From: Paraniabella hibiscisoli
Lineage (GTDB): Bacteria; Bacteroidota; Bacteroidia; Chitinophagales; Chitinophagaceae
Assembly: GCF_022512515.1 (NCBI RefSeq)
Contig: NZ_JAKWBK010000001.1
Span: 2,542,001 to 2,606,000 of the forward strand
Direction of reading: 5' to 3'
Length of the DNA stretch: 64,000 bases
The notes under the pieces were generated by a model, which was not told where the DNA came from, searched no databases, and was given only the letters and a program-made list of their open reading frames with translations. Position 1 is the first letter of the stretch, and each line of letters begins with the position of its first letter. The translations under genes and the position numbers were made by a program. Below, piece after piece: positions 29,391 to 37,965 of this stretch.

Positions 29391-29924
29391 CTAGGGGGCA
29401 TTAATTATCAACTCGTATGCACCGCCTAACTCTTTAAGCACATCTTTCCACAACTCTTTTTCATTATTGGGAAAAATAAACTTAAGGGGAGCAGGAGCTA
29501 CGATCCATGTTTTCTCTTCCATTTCAGTAGCTAACTGGCCGGTGCCCCAGCCGCTATAGCCTAGGAAGAATCTTATTTTATTCAGATCTGCTGTTCTTGA
29601 ATTAATCAATTCTATTACCTTGTCAAATTCGCCACCCCAAAAAAGCCCGTCCAATATTTCTTTTCCGCCAGGAATAGCATCCGGGTATTGGTGTAAAAAA
29701 TGTAAAGTGTTCAATTCAACAGGGCCTCCTTCGAAAACAGGTATATTGAAATCGGCCAGTTCAGGTACCAGCTCATCTATCAAATAATCCAGTTTACGGT
29801 TCAAAATAAAGCCAAAACTACCTTCTTCATTGTGCTCACAAAGAAATACTACTGTTCTTAAAAAATTGGGATCGTCTAAATGAGGGTTTGCTACTAATAA
29901 AGTTCCATTTGCGGGTTCTATCAT
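29391..29924 (-). CDS. YqgE/AlgH family protein
   Basis: A complete 177-residue protein of the DUF179 (YqgE/AlgH) family. Conserved parts are GTLLVANPHLDDPNFLRTVV, FLCEHNEEGSFGFILNRKL, VFEGGPVELNTLHFLHQYP, and RFFLGYSGWGTGQLATEMEE with the W near the C-terminus. AlgH was first linked to alginate regulation in Pseudomonas, but the biochemical role of the family is not settled. It is transcribed divergently from the histidine kinase, with about 120 bases between the starts. It has no frameshift. Confidence 0.93.
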   Translation of the reverse strand: MIEPANGTLLVANPHLDDPNFLRTVVFLCEHNEEGSFGFILNRKLDYLIDELVPELADFNIPVFEGGPVELNTLHFLHQYPDAIPGGKEILDGLFWGGEFDKVIELINSRTADLNKIRFFLGYSGWGTGQLATEMEEKTWIVAPAPLKFIFPNNEKELWKDVLKELGGAYELIINAP

Positions 29925-30034
29925 ACAACCAATATAGGAATTTTTTACTAAATGTGCCCGGGCGTACAGCCATTTATAAAAAGTTAAATATAGATTGCTT
30001 TTGCCTGATTCATGCTCAACTTAGTTGCTATTAT

Positions 30035-30042
30035 TATATTTG
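30035..30042 (+). promoter_or_regulatory. -7 box of the histidine kinase gene
   Basis: TATATTTG is an exact TAnnTTTG match, five bases before a GTG start at 30048. It supports that start over the ATG at 30012, which lies upstream of the box, and suggests a nearly leaderless message. Confidence 0.55.
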
Positions 30043-30047
30043 CTTTT

Positions 30048-31394
30048 GTGAAAAGATTATTCTCGTCTATAACTGTCTTAATTACGCTGTCTTTAGTCGG
30101 TATTATTATAATGCAGGTATCCTGGTTGAAAAACCTCATTAAATTAAAGGAAGACCAGGTTAAACAAAATATCGACAATGTTTATCAAAACTTAAGTGAT
30201 GAATTTGGGCAGAGAAGAGAGCAGCTGATCAAAGAAGCGAGCCGCGATTATGGCACGCTGTTTTCCCCGAGAGGTTTTTTCGAGCCGTTAAAGGCGGTTT
30301 CAATAGGGGCGAAGATAAGTAGCAGCGAAATTGAAAAGATCATTAATAGTGCTTTTGAGAAAGCCGGTCTGGGTAAGATGAAGTATGAGTATGCTTTTTT
30401 TCGGGGTTGCTAACTAATCGAAACCCAACTGTTGAAAAACAGTCCCCTAATTTCTGGGCAGCCTCTGAAGATACTGTTCGTAATTACAGCCCCGATTATA
30501 AACTTATAAGGGCCTTGCCGGGCTCCGATTCAGATGGCATCACTAAGGATGAAAATTTAGCATTAGCCGTATTGAATTGGAAATCGTATGTAAAACAGGC
30601 GATCATCTGGAACGTGGCATTGGCCATATTATTTACATTAGTTATTGTTTCTGCATTCTACCTTACCGTTTATACCATGCTGCGCCAAAAGAAACTGGGA
30701 GAAATTAAGAATGACTTTATCAATAACATGCCATGAGTTTAAGACGCCTATCGCCACTATATCATTGGCAGTGGATGCGCTAAAGAATGAACGGGTAATG
30801 GGGGATCGGGATAAGCTTAATTACTTTAGCGGCATTATTAAGGAAGAGAACCAACGGATGAATAAGCAGGTGGAAACTATTTTAAAAGCATCTCAGTTTG
30901 AAAAAAGGGAGGCTGAAATAGACTTAAAGCCATTGCGTGTGCATGAAGTAATTGAGAATGTAGTAGATAATTTCCAGTTGCAGTTGCATGAAAAGAACGG
31001 GGACTCGGTATTGAACCTCGGTGCTACGAGAGATTTGATCAATGCAGATGAAGTGCATTTTACAAACCTGGTTAATAACCTCATAGATAACGCGGTGAAG
31101 TATTCAAAGGATAATGTTCCTATCCAGCTAAAAATATCTACTTCCAATACCTCCAATGGTATCGTTATTAGATTCGAGGATAATGGTATCGGAATGAGTC
31201 GCGAAACCCAGAAGCGTATTTTTGAAAAATTTTATCGTGCCCATACCGGTAACCTGCATAATGTAAAAGGCTTTGGTTTAGGGCTCAACTATGTGAAATC
31301 CGTGGCCGACTCCCATAATGGGACCGTGAAAGTGGATAGCGTATTAGGTAAGGGATCCGTTTTTTCAGTTGAGTTTCCCCTGTCTAAAAGCTAA
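30048..31394 (+). CDS. Sensor histidine kinase (frameshifted)
   Basis: About 449 residues. The first membrane helix is SITVLITLSLVGIIIMQVSW, followed by an extracytoplasmic domain of about 150 residues and a second helix IWNVALAILFTLVIVSAFYL. The dimerisation and phospho-acceptor domain holds the H-box HEFKTPIATISLAVDAL. The ATPase shows the N-box FTNLVNNLIDNAVKYS, the G1 box RFEDNGIGM, the F-box EKFYRAHTG and the G2 box GFGLGLNYVKSV. Frames change at about 30406 (an eighth T restores FFSGLLTNRNPT) and at about 30731 just before the H-box. The GTG start is chosen because a -7 box precedes it. No response regulator is adjacent. The stop overlaps the convergent dcd stop. Confidence 0.9.
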
Positions 31395-31926
31395 AACTTA
31401 TTTTTCCACATCATACTTTCCACCGGCTTTTCGGGTTGGCTACTGTATTTCGCATTTTTTTCTGGTTATATTTTACCTCAATCTCACCCTCAACAGGGAA
31501 GTAGATCAGTTGGCCTACGGGCATGCCTTTGTACACCTTCACAGGTTGTTTTACAGATATTTCTAAAGTCCAGTGACCACAAAAGCCTACATCGCCTTTG
31601 CCGGCTGTGGCGTGAATGTCAATACCCAGTCGACCGGTAGACGATTTGCCCTCCAGGAAGGGGACGTGTGCATGCGTTTCTGTATACTCCAATGTTACGC
31701 CCAGGTAAAATATATGGGGGTATAGTACAAATCCTTCATCAGGAATTTCGAAATATTCTATTTCATTGTGTTTTTTGGCGTCCAGCACATGTTCACGGTA
31801 AGTAGCCAGCCATTTTCCCAAATGAATGTCATAACTGTTGCTGCCCAGGCACTCCCGGTCATAAGGCTTAATAACGATAGTGCCCTGTTCCATTTCCTCT
31901 TTTATCCTTATATCTGAAAGAATCAT
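31391..31926 (-). CDS. dcd: dCTP deaminase (frameshifted at C-terminus)
   Basis: Deaminates dCTP to dUTP for thymidylate synthesis. About 178 residues from MILSDIRIKEEMEQGTIVI at 31926. The family core is clear: YDRECLGSNSYDIHLGKWLA, VPFLEGKSSTGRLGIDIHAT with the catalytic Glu and nucleotide-binding Ser-Arg, then AGKGDVGFCGHWTLEISVKQ and the GMPVGQLIYFPVEG loop. Near 31455 one A is missing; restoring it gives KKNAKYSSQPEKPVESMMWK and the usual C-terminus ending NKF. An open frame continues upstream to 32130 but the homology starts at 31926. Its stop overlaps that of the histidine kinase. Confidence 0.95.
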
Positions 31927-31974
31927 TTTTTTGATTGACTGTTGGCTAATGCCTATGGACTCTCGGCCATCGAC

Positions 31975-31982
31975 TATATTTG
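31975..31982 (+). promoter_or_regulatory. -7 box of the phosphopantetheinyl transferase gene
   Basis: TATATTTG, an exact TAnnTTTG, 27 bases before the ATG at 32009, in the divergent dcd/PPTase spacer. Confidence 0.6.
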
Positions 31983-32008
31983 CGCAATATAAAATTAATA
32001 GCCGCACC

Positions 32009-32616
32009 ATGCCTGTTTTTTTCAACAAGATATTAATGAGCATACCCGTTTGGGTATCTGGAAGATAGAAGAAGATGATTTTTTTTAAGAGGCTGGTACC
32101 TTTGCATAGGGAGGTGACACACCCGCACAAGCGGTTGCAGCACCTGGCGGGACGATTTTTATTAAAATATCTTTTTCCTGATTTCCCCTCTCAACAAGTG
32201 CAAATAGCGGATACGAGAAAACCGTTTTTGCGGATGAAGCCTACCATTTTTCTATATCTCATTGCGGCGATTATGCGGCTGCTATTGTAAGCCGTAACAA
32301 TCGTGTAGGGATTGATATCGAAATACCCACCGATAAAGTGTTGCGGGTAGAGCATAAATTTATAAGCCCGGAGGAACAGCTTTGGCTCACGCCGTTAACA
32401 CTGGAAAAAGCGACACAGGTATGGAGCGCTAAAGAAGCGGTATACAAATGGTTTGGGGAAGGATTGGTAGATTTTAAGCAACACATTCAATTGCAAGGAT
32501 ATAAAGCAAACGATATCTTTAACTGCTATTTTAGTAAGAGTCAAACCTCAATGGAGATTCATTTAAAGGTGTTGCATCCTCTTTGTCTCAGCTTTATATA
32601 CTGCGCGTCAGTTTGA
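32009..32616 (+). CDS. 4'-phosphopantetheinyl transferase (frameshifted)
   Basis: Transfers phosphopantetheine from CoA to carrier proteins. About 202 residues. The N-terminal half reads RLGIWKIEE, then HPHKRLQHLAGRFLLKYLF; the catalytic half has FSISHCGDYAAAIVSRNNRV followed by GIDIEIP (the Mg-binding GxDxE) and VWSAKEAVYKWFGEG (the WxxKEA motif). Frames change in the first 25 codons, in the T8 run near 32078 and near 32226 (KPFLADEAYHFSISHCG). It is an Sfp-like single protein. The type III polyketide synthase in this window needs no carrier protein, so its targets lie elsewhere (fatty acid or siderophore-type carriers). Confidence 0.88.
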
Positions 32617-32651
32617 GAAATGAATGTGTTTTTGTTGCCGGGGCCTGCACG

Positions 32652-33871
32652 TTAGATCGGGTCGTCGTAATCCAATAGGTTGAGATCTACATTTTCTAAA
32701 CCACTGATGCCATCGATGGAGCCTCGAATATGTGTAGCATTCAACAATACTTTTTCGAGCTGTTTTTCCCTGGCTTTCCATAATCGTTCCATTGCATCTC
32801 TTTCTCTTTGAATGCTCATTTTCATACTTAAAAACCCTTCACGTATGGCTTTCCATTGTTCTGAAAATTCAGGACTGGTTAAATAGCTATACAGCATATT
32901 CATTTTATCACCTTTGTTTTCCTGGCTTTTAGCCGCATTGTAAATACGGAAAATACCATCTCTTAAAACGGAGGCCAGCGCTTTGGCTTCTGAAAAGCTA
33001 CAGATCCACACGCCGTCTTTTTCTCCAAAACAATCCATGTCTTTCGGGTACCTACGAGTTACCAGGATGGCCATGTCTGCCCCCATTGAGCGCATATCTG
33101 CTTTTAGTTTTTCTATCCATTCGCCTCCAAAATTTTCAGCGCGTTTACTTTCCCAGATGATGCGTCCGCATTCTGCGCCCAGGTTATTGCGAACCACCTG
33201 AATACAATCAGCTCCCCGTACACCTTTGCCTACTTCTTCAATCCTGTCAAAGGGGAAAGATGTGTTGAGCAGTTCTTCCAGCGCCAGCTCCTGGCTTTCT
33301 CCCTGCAGTTGCATGGAACCCTGCTCGGCCTTTCGCTTCATTTCACTGGCCAGTTTTTTCTGGTCTTCCAGTTGCTTTTCCAGTTCTCTTAGTTTAAGCT
33401 GGTATTCAGTATCTTTTTGAGCCGACTTGTCCGCTTCAATTTTGCGAAGACTTTCGGCTAATTTTTCTCTTTCCTCCGTTAGTTTTTTCTGTAAGGTTAG
33501 TTCCAGCTCAGCCTCTTTATTTTTAAGTTCCTGTTGTTGTTTAAGGAACTCTGTTTCCCGCTGTCTCGAAAGTTTTAGCTTCTCTTCATTATCCTCATTT
33601 GCTTTTTGAAGTAAGGAGAGTTTATTTTCGAAATCACCGCTGATACTTTTGGTTATCTGCTCTTCCAACTGCTTTTGCAACGAGGTTTTCTCTGTCTGCA
33701 GTTTTTGCAGCCATTCTGTTTCTTTCTTTTGCAGCTCGGCCTGGTGCTCTTCTGTTTTCTTTTTTGCCAGTCTGTAACCTTTGCACGAAGTTCCTTTTCC
33801 ACTTCTTCTCTTATGGCTTCGTTGGGTTCAAATTCGCTGCCGCAACTGGGGCATTTTATTTTTGTAGACAT
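32652..33871 (-). CDS. DUF2130 coiled-coil protein (frameshifted)
   Basis: About 406 residues. It begins MSTKIKCPSCGSEFEPNEAI, a zinc-ribbon half (CPSCG), followed by about 150 residues of charged coiled coil (KEAELELTLQKKLTEEREKL, LRELEKQLEDQKKLASEMKR). The DUF2130 domain follows: FPFDRIEEVGKGVRGADCIQ, CGRIIWESKRAENFGGEWIE and MGADMAILVTRRYPKDMDCF. The E-x-K in WESK within a beta-alpha core resembles a restriction-endonuclease-like fold. The frames join near 33765, where one base restores DWQKKKTEEHQAE. The function is unproven; homologues are often described as DNA-related or membrane-binding. Confidence 0.88.
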
Positions 33872-33907
33872 TGATGCAATTTCAATAAATAAAAGCTAAT
33901 AGAGAAA

Positions 33908-34437
33908 TCATATTGTACATTCATTGCCAGACCTTACATATTCAACGCATATTTTTTCAAGCAAATTCAATATTCTTCTGTTGATATATATGATACAAGG
34001 TATAGGAAAAAGAAGTAACAGGGTTGGAGTATGCAAGTGATTACTGGTGATAAGGCGACCAAATGAAAAGCCTACACCCAATACTACAAGTAAGGGTAAC
34101 AGCAGGTAAACTATTTCAAATGATGGAACTTGCTTTAGGTTAACTTAATGCTGTTGTCTGATATTTTTTCGATAAGCCCGTCAAGATGAGACTTGGTGAG
34201 CCGTTTACTGTCAAAAAAATGGCTGGTATAATCAACTTTAAATTCATTAGGGAAATAGTGAGTTATAGTAAAGCCTGATATAGCAGCGGGTTGTTTGATA
34301 TTAAGGTTCCTGATCACCCTTTTATTGTTATCGGCGTCATCAAGCTGCCATATCAGCTCATCAAAATCTCTTTTTATAAAATATTCAGTTGTTTTGCGTT
34401 GATAAAGGTATCGTACTTCCCGCAACATTTTTTTCAT
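33908..34437 (-). CDS. Hypothetical protein with membrane tail (frameshifted)
   Basis: About 176 residues if the two frames are joined. The first 100 residues (MKKMLREVRYLYQRKTTEYF, DFDELIWQLDDADNNKRVIR, KVDYTSHFFDSKRLTKSHLD) look cytosolic and mixed alpha/beta. The frame then ends at a stop near 34135, but a shift of one base continues as KQVPSFEIVYLLLPLLVVLG, VGFSFGRLITSN, LLLLFPIPCIIYINRRIL, two hydrophobic segments, ending at TGA 33908. The join is inferred by analogy with the many run errors here. I recognise no family. Confidence 0.5.
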
Positions 34438-34486
34438 CTGCTAAAGATAATACGCTTTTACTGTGAGCAGTGAATAATGGGCTGAA

Positions 34487-34522
34487 TAAAAACAATAGCC
34501 ATCCTGTTGAGGATGGCTATTG
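34487..34522 (-). terminator. Terminator of the small secreted protein gene
   Basis: CAATAGCCATCC and GGATGGCTATTG form a perfect 12-base stem with a six-base loop. On the minus strand it is followed by TTTTTATT. Confidence 0.9.
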
Positions 34523-34547
34523 CAACTAGCTAAAACAGTGTTACTGA

Positions 34548-34850
34548 TTAAGCTTCGTTTTCTTCTTCCGTTTTTAAATCATACTGTTTTGTACTCAACA
34601 ACTCTTTGTTGGTTACTGCATAAAATGTATCGTTGTATTTACTTACTACATTTGCCAGAGAAGTAGTTGCTGCTATATTTGTTTTAGATATTTTTGTTGT
34701 ATCTGTGGGAACGCTCGTTGTATCTGTTGGAGTGGGTGTTTCCGTTGTATCAGGTACAGGCGTTTTCGTTGTATCTGTCTGAGCCATTGCCGTTCCTAAA
34801 ATAAAAGTAGAAGCTGTTACCAGTACGAATTTTGTTGCAATTTTTTTCAT
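34548..34850 (-). CDS. Small secreted Thr/Pro-repeat protein
   Basis: A 100-residue protein with a signal peptide ending at Ala-Met-Ala (GTAMA then QTD). The next 30 residues are a low-complexity repeat of the type D-T-T-K/E-T-P-V/T-P (TDTTKTPVPDTTETPTPTDT). The C-terminal 45 residues look ordered (ATTSLANVVSKYNDTFYAVT, NKELLSTKQYDLKTEEENEA). The Thr/Asp-rich stretch with repeated D-T/S pairs includes the D-S/T-x motif class that Bacteroidota O-glycosylate, so it may be a glycosylated linker; that is inference. The gene has its own strong terminator. Confidence 0.7.
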   Translation of the reverse strand: MKKIATKFVLVTASTFILGTAMAQTDTTKTPVPDTTETPTPTDTTSVPTDTTKISKTNIAATTSLANVVSKYNDTFYAVTNKELLSTKQYDLKTEEENEA

Positions 34851-35103
34851 GATATAAAGGTTTTAAAGTTTAATAATGATCACTTGGCTATCTGGGTTAG
34901 AGGAGCAAGTGTCTCTGTTATATAAACGCAATATTGATTCCATTATATACAAAGGTTTAGTTAATGGAATCTATAATATTTCTAAAAATGAGGGCATTTT
35001 ATTAGAAATATTGAATAGCTCCTTTTATACATGTTTTATAATTTCTAAAACAGGGATTTATATATTATCGATTAGTTGGTTTTTTTAAGTGTAGCAGGGA
35101 TAT
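34851..35103. other. AT-rich spacer
   Basis: About 250 bases of very AT-rich sequence. A plus-strand frame of 70 codons at 34876-35088 exists but has no ribosome site, unusual composition and a hydrophobic random-looking product, so it is not called. No promoter box was found in it. Confidence 0.5.
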
Positions 35104-35130
35104 AAAAAAGCCCCACAATAATGTGAGGCT
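35104..35130 (-). terminator. Terminator of the SH3 gene
   Basis: AGCCCCACA and TGTGAGGCT form a nine-base stem with one mismatch and a four-base loop. On the minus strand it is followed by six T. Confidence 0.85.
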
Positions 35131-35154
35131 GTATTAATATAAGATAATTTAAGT

Positions 35155-35574
35155 TTACGCAATAGGCTCAAGATACTGAGCATAGGCATATCCTTCTTCT
35201 CCGTCGTTGGTGCGAACGGACCACCAAAGATCATTGGCTTTGCTTACGAGTGTAATGATCTCGTCTTTAGCTGCTTTACCAACAATCGGTTGATCGGTTC
35301 CGGGACCTTTCCTGATATTCAGGTTCGACTCCTGGGTGATCACGCGCGCCTGGCTTCCGGCTTCTGCTTTCGCATTTACATTTAGTATCAGATCCCCACT
35401 TGCATAGTTAGGGTCAATTTGATTATAAACGTCCCAAAGCTGGTCCTTTACAGCTCCGCTTGGCGCGTCTCCATCAACATATAAAACGCCATCTTGTTCT
35501 CTAACTGCCAGGTTGCTTACACCTGCTGCATTAGCGGCATCAACCAATGCCTGATATTTTTCCTGAAGTGCCAT
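35155..35574 (-). CDS. SH3b domain protein with BON-like N-terminal half
   Basis: A 139-residue protein. The N-terminal 70 residues (KYQALVDAANAAGVSNLAVR, EQDGVLYVDGDAPSGAVKDQ, LWDVYNQIDPNYASGDLILN) follow the beta-alpha-beta pattern of a BON-like or LysM-neighbour domain. Residues about 75-139 are a bacterial SH3 domain with SNLNIRKGPGTDQPIVGKAA, LVSKANDLWWSVRTNDGEEG and YAYAQYLEPIA. There is no evident signal peptide, so it may be cytosolic or use another route. It is transcribed next to a BON-domain lipoprotein on the same strand, 95 bases away. Binding to cell-wall peptides is plausible but unproven. Confidence 0.82.
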   Translation of the reverse strand: MALQEKYQALVDAANAAGVSNLAVREQDGVLYVDGDAPSGAVKDQLWDVYNQIDPNYASGDLILNVNAKAEAGSQARVITQESNLNIRKGPGTDQPIVGKAAKDEIITLVSKANDLWWSVRTNDGEEGYAYAQYLEPIA

Positions 35575-35669
35575 AATACTGTTTTTGATTTGTTATGATT
35601 GTGATTCTCCGAATGCAGGCAACAATTGATCTATCAATAATTGCGTGTCTGCCTCTTTAGTTGCCCTGC

Positions 35670-36163
35670 TTATTTTACTGTTAAGCCTTTGCTATCAACT
35701 TTTTTAGGTTTGGTAGACTGAACTTTCTGCATTAAAGTTTTCAGATCGTTCTTGGCAATTTCACCGGTCAGTGTAACCTGGCCGTCAGCTACTGAGGCCT
35801 GTACAGTGGGATGGTCTTTGATAGCATCTGTTACCGCAGTTTTTAAAGAATCGTCAGCTGTAATAACTACAGGCGCGGTGGCGGAGGTGGCATAACAGAA
35901 GTTTGGTTTTGCACGCTTTTAATTCCTTCTACACCTTTAACAGCAGATTCTGCAGCAGCCTGGGCCGCCGGATCTTTCAATTCACCAGAGATCGTTGCTA
36001 CGCCATCTTTTACTTCAACTGTGGTACCGGTTAGTTCGGGGTTCGCGCTAATGGCCGCTTCAGCAGCAGTTTTTAAATCGGCGTCGCTTTTACCTTTGCA
36101 AGAGGGCAGGGCAAACGAGAATGCAACAATGGCAACAATGGCCAGAATTCTTTTCATTTTCAT
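35670..36163 (-). CDS. Tandem BON-domain lipoprotein (frameshifted)
   Basis: About 164 residues. A signal with lipobox (SFALPSC, then KGKSDADL) is followed by two BON domains. The first is TTVEVKDGVATISGELKDPA and AAESAVKGVEGIKSVQNQTS. The second is HPTVQASVADGQVTLTGEIA, ending QSTKPKKVDSKGLTVK. They are linked by a Pro-run. The frame breaks at the Pro-run at about 35882, where one base in a G/C run restores PPPPPPVVITADDSLKTAV. BON domains bind phospholipids and are typical of osmotic-stress periplasmic proteins such as OsmY. Confidence 0.88.
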
Positions 36164-36261
36164 TGAGATTTAGTAGTTATTAAAAAAATTACTAAGCGAA
36201 TATAATCGAAATCGGTGCCAATTTTCAATCGTCGGCGGTAATATTTTTTATTATTGTAATA

Positions 36262-36945
36262 TTAACACACAGCATTCTTGATGGCTGTTTTGTCCAGTAA
36301 TGCGATAGCCTTGGCTTCTGTTTTTATATACCCCAGCTCTGTAAACTCATTCATGGTTTTGTATACAGTTTCATAAGCGGTACCCACATATGCAGCAATA
36401 TCCTGCCGGCTGATGGTAAAAGCTATAAACCCAGATTCGGTTCTGCCAAATTTTTGCTCCATGGCAAGCAGGGCGTTGGCCAGCCTGGCTCTGACGGTCA
36501 TGTGGGCCAGGTTACGCATCCTGATCTCCGAAAGCATCAGTTCGTCGGCCATGAACATCATAAACTGGTAGGCAAAATCCTTATTGGTTTTAAAAGTGGC
36601 TTCAAAGAAGTCGAGTGTGATGTAGGTTAAGGTGACCGCCGAAAGTGCCGTAGCGGTAATGGGGTACTGAGCATGCTGACTGTTGAGTCCCCGGTGTCCC
36701 AGTATGTCCTGGTTATGCGCAAACCGTAGTATCAGCTCTTTTTCCTGGTCCCACAGTTTATGAACTTTAGCAATCCCGCTCAGCATAAAGTAGATGCCAT
36801 TCACCGGATCGCCTTCTTTAAAAATGATCGCTCCTTTTTTGTACTGGTGTACCTGGGCGTTCGTGTCGAGTGCAGGCCACCATTCTTTCATACAATGTTG
36901 ATGAAGAAATGAATGATGGGCTTCGTTGCCTTTCTTAATGCGCAT
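36262..36945 (-). CDS. Crp/Fnr family transcriptional regulator
   Basis: A 227-residue regulator. The cyclic-nucleotide-binding-like barrel spans about 30-120 (YKKGAIIFKEGDPVNGIYFM, LSGIAKVHKL, LILRFAHNQDILGHRGL). The long dimer helix follows, and the C-terminal winged helix has TISRQDIAAYVGTAYETVYK as recognition region. It has Cys19 (HQHCMKEWW) but no cluster of four Cys as in Fnr, so a 4Fe-4S oxygen sensor is unlikely. Its position next to the siroheme methyltransferase and nitrite reductase genes suggests that it controls nitrate assimilation; that is inferred from context. The gene is intact. Confidence 0.9.
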   Translation of the reverse strand: MRIKKGNEAHHSFLHQHCMKEWWPALDTNAQVHQYKKGAIIFKEGDPVNGIYFMLSGIAKVHKLWDQEKELILRFAHNQDILGHRGLNSQHAQYPITATALSAVTLTYITLDFFEATFKTNKDFAYQFMMFMADELMLSEIRMRNLAHMTVRARLANALLAMEQKFGRTESGFIAFTISRQDIAAYVGTAYETVYKTMNEFTELGYIKTEAKAIALLDKTAIKNAVC

Positions 36946-36987
36946 AGTAGACTAAAGATAGATGAATCTGGGTTACTATGCTGCTTT

Positions 36988-37754
36988 CTATGCGTTGCTG
37001 GAGTGTAAGATATTATGTATTTGTTGTTGTGCGGATAGTTCTGAAGCAAGGTTTACCACTTCGCCTATAACAATAATAGCGGGATTTTCCAATCCTGCAT
37101 GCTGCGCTCTGAAATAGATATCTTTTACCTGTCCGGTTACCATTTTCTGGTTAGGTAAAGTGCCATTTTGAATAATGGCAACCGGTGTTTCGCTTTTACC
37201 ATAGCCGGAGAATATTTCTGTTATCTGCTCCGTTTGCTCATCGCCATTAATATAATAACCGTGGCGCTCGATTGAGCGGCCAGCTCAATGTCCCTGGAGA
37301 TGTCTCCGCTGCGGGTGGTGCCGGTAACTACCCAAAAGCTTTCGTTAGTGCCTCGGGCAGTAACTGGGATCATTTGCGAAGCGGGAACAGCCAATGCACT
37401 TGAAATGCCAGGTACTACTTCAATTTGCATCCCCGCGCTTTGAGCCGCTTCAATTTCCTCCCAGGCTCTGCCAAATACAAAAGGGTCGCCTCCTTTTAAC
37501 CGCACTACACATTCGTTTTTTTTAGCATATTCAAGTATGGTGTCATTAATTTCAGACTGGCTGAGTGCATGGCATCCATACCTCTTTCCAACAAACTGTT
37601 TGATACAAGCAGGTTTAGCATAGTTTAATAGCGCTTCATTTGCAAGTGCATCATATAATATAACATCTGCTTCCTGTAGTTTTTTGATTGCTTTCACGGT
37701 TATTAAATCAGGATCTCCAGGTCCTGCTCCAATTAGTATTAGTTTGTTTCTCAT
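36988..37754 (-). CDS. cobA: Uroporphyrinogen-III C-methyltransferase (frameshifted)
   Basis: SUMT converts uroporphyrinogen III to precorrin-2, the first step to the siroheme used by nitrite reductase. About 255 residues. The motifs are KLILIGAGPGDPDLITVKAI, YGCHALSQSEINDTI, VRLKGGDPFVFGRAWEEIEA and VVPGISSALAVPASQMIPVT. The frame is lost near 37224; one restored base gives MSK-x-EQITEIFSGYGKSE and continues through TPVAIIQNGTLPNQKMVTGQ and NPAIIVIGEVVNL to the stop at 36988. It is divergent from nirB. No separate CysG dehydrogenase/ferrochelatase is in the window. Confidence 0.93.
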
Positions 37755-37965
37755 TTATTATAAATAATTATATGTAATATTTTTTCATTAAAGATAGAAT
37801 TTTTATCGTTTATTTTATTATATTTGAAATATAAAATTATTTAGTATTTATTGTTTTTGAAAAATTTTAATCTCTTTTGAGCTTATTTTTAATAGAATAG
37901 TTTATATGTTATAATTTTTAATATAAAGATTGCCTGCTATTTTTCTAAATCAAAAAACGACATTT
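37755..37965. promoter_or_regulatory. Divergent cobA-nirB promoter region
   Basis: About 210 bases, over 80 percent A+T, between divergent siroheme and nitrite reductase genes. It must hold both promoters. I find no exact TAnnTTTG box and no clear TTGAT-N4-ATCAA Fnr site. TTTGAAATATAAAATT near 37830 and TTTATATGTTATAATTTTTA near 37900 are the best partial matches. Confidence 0.4.

Noticed and set aside
31411..32130. 239-residue version of dCTP deaminase
   Set aside because: Homology begins at MILSDIRIKEE (31926); the extra N-terminal part overlaps the divergent phosphopantetheinyl transferase gene and its promoter.
34876..35088. 70-codon plus-strand frame in an AT-rich spacer
   Set aside because: No ribosome site or promoter box, random-looking hydrophobic product, and both neighbours run on the minus strand.
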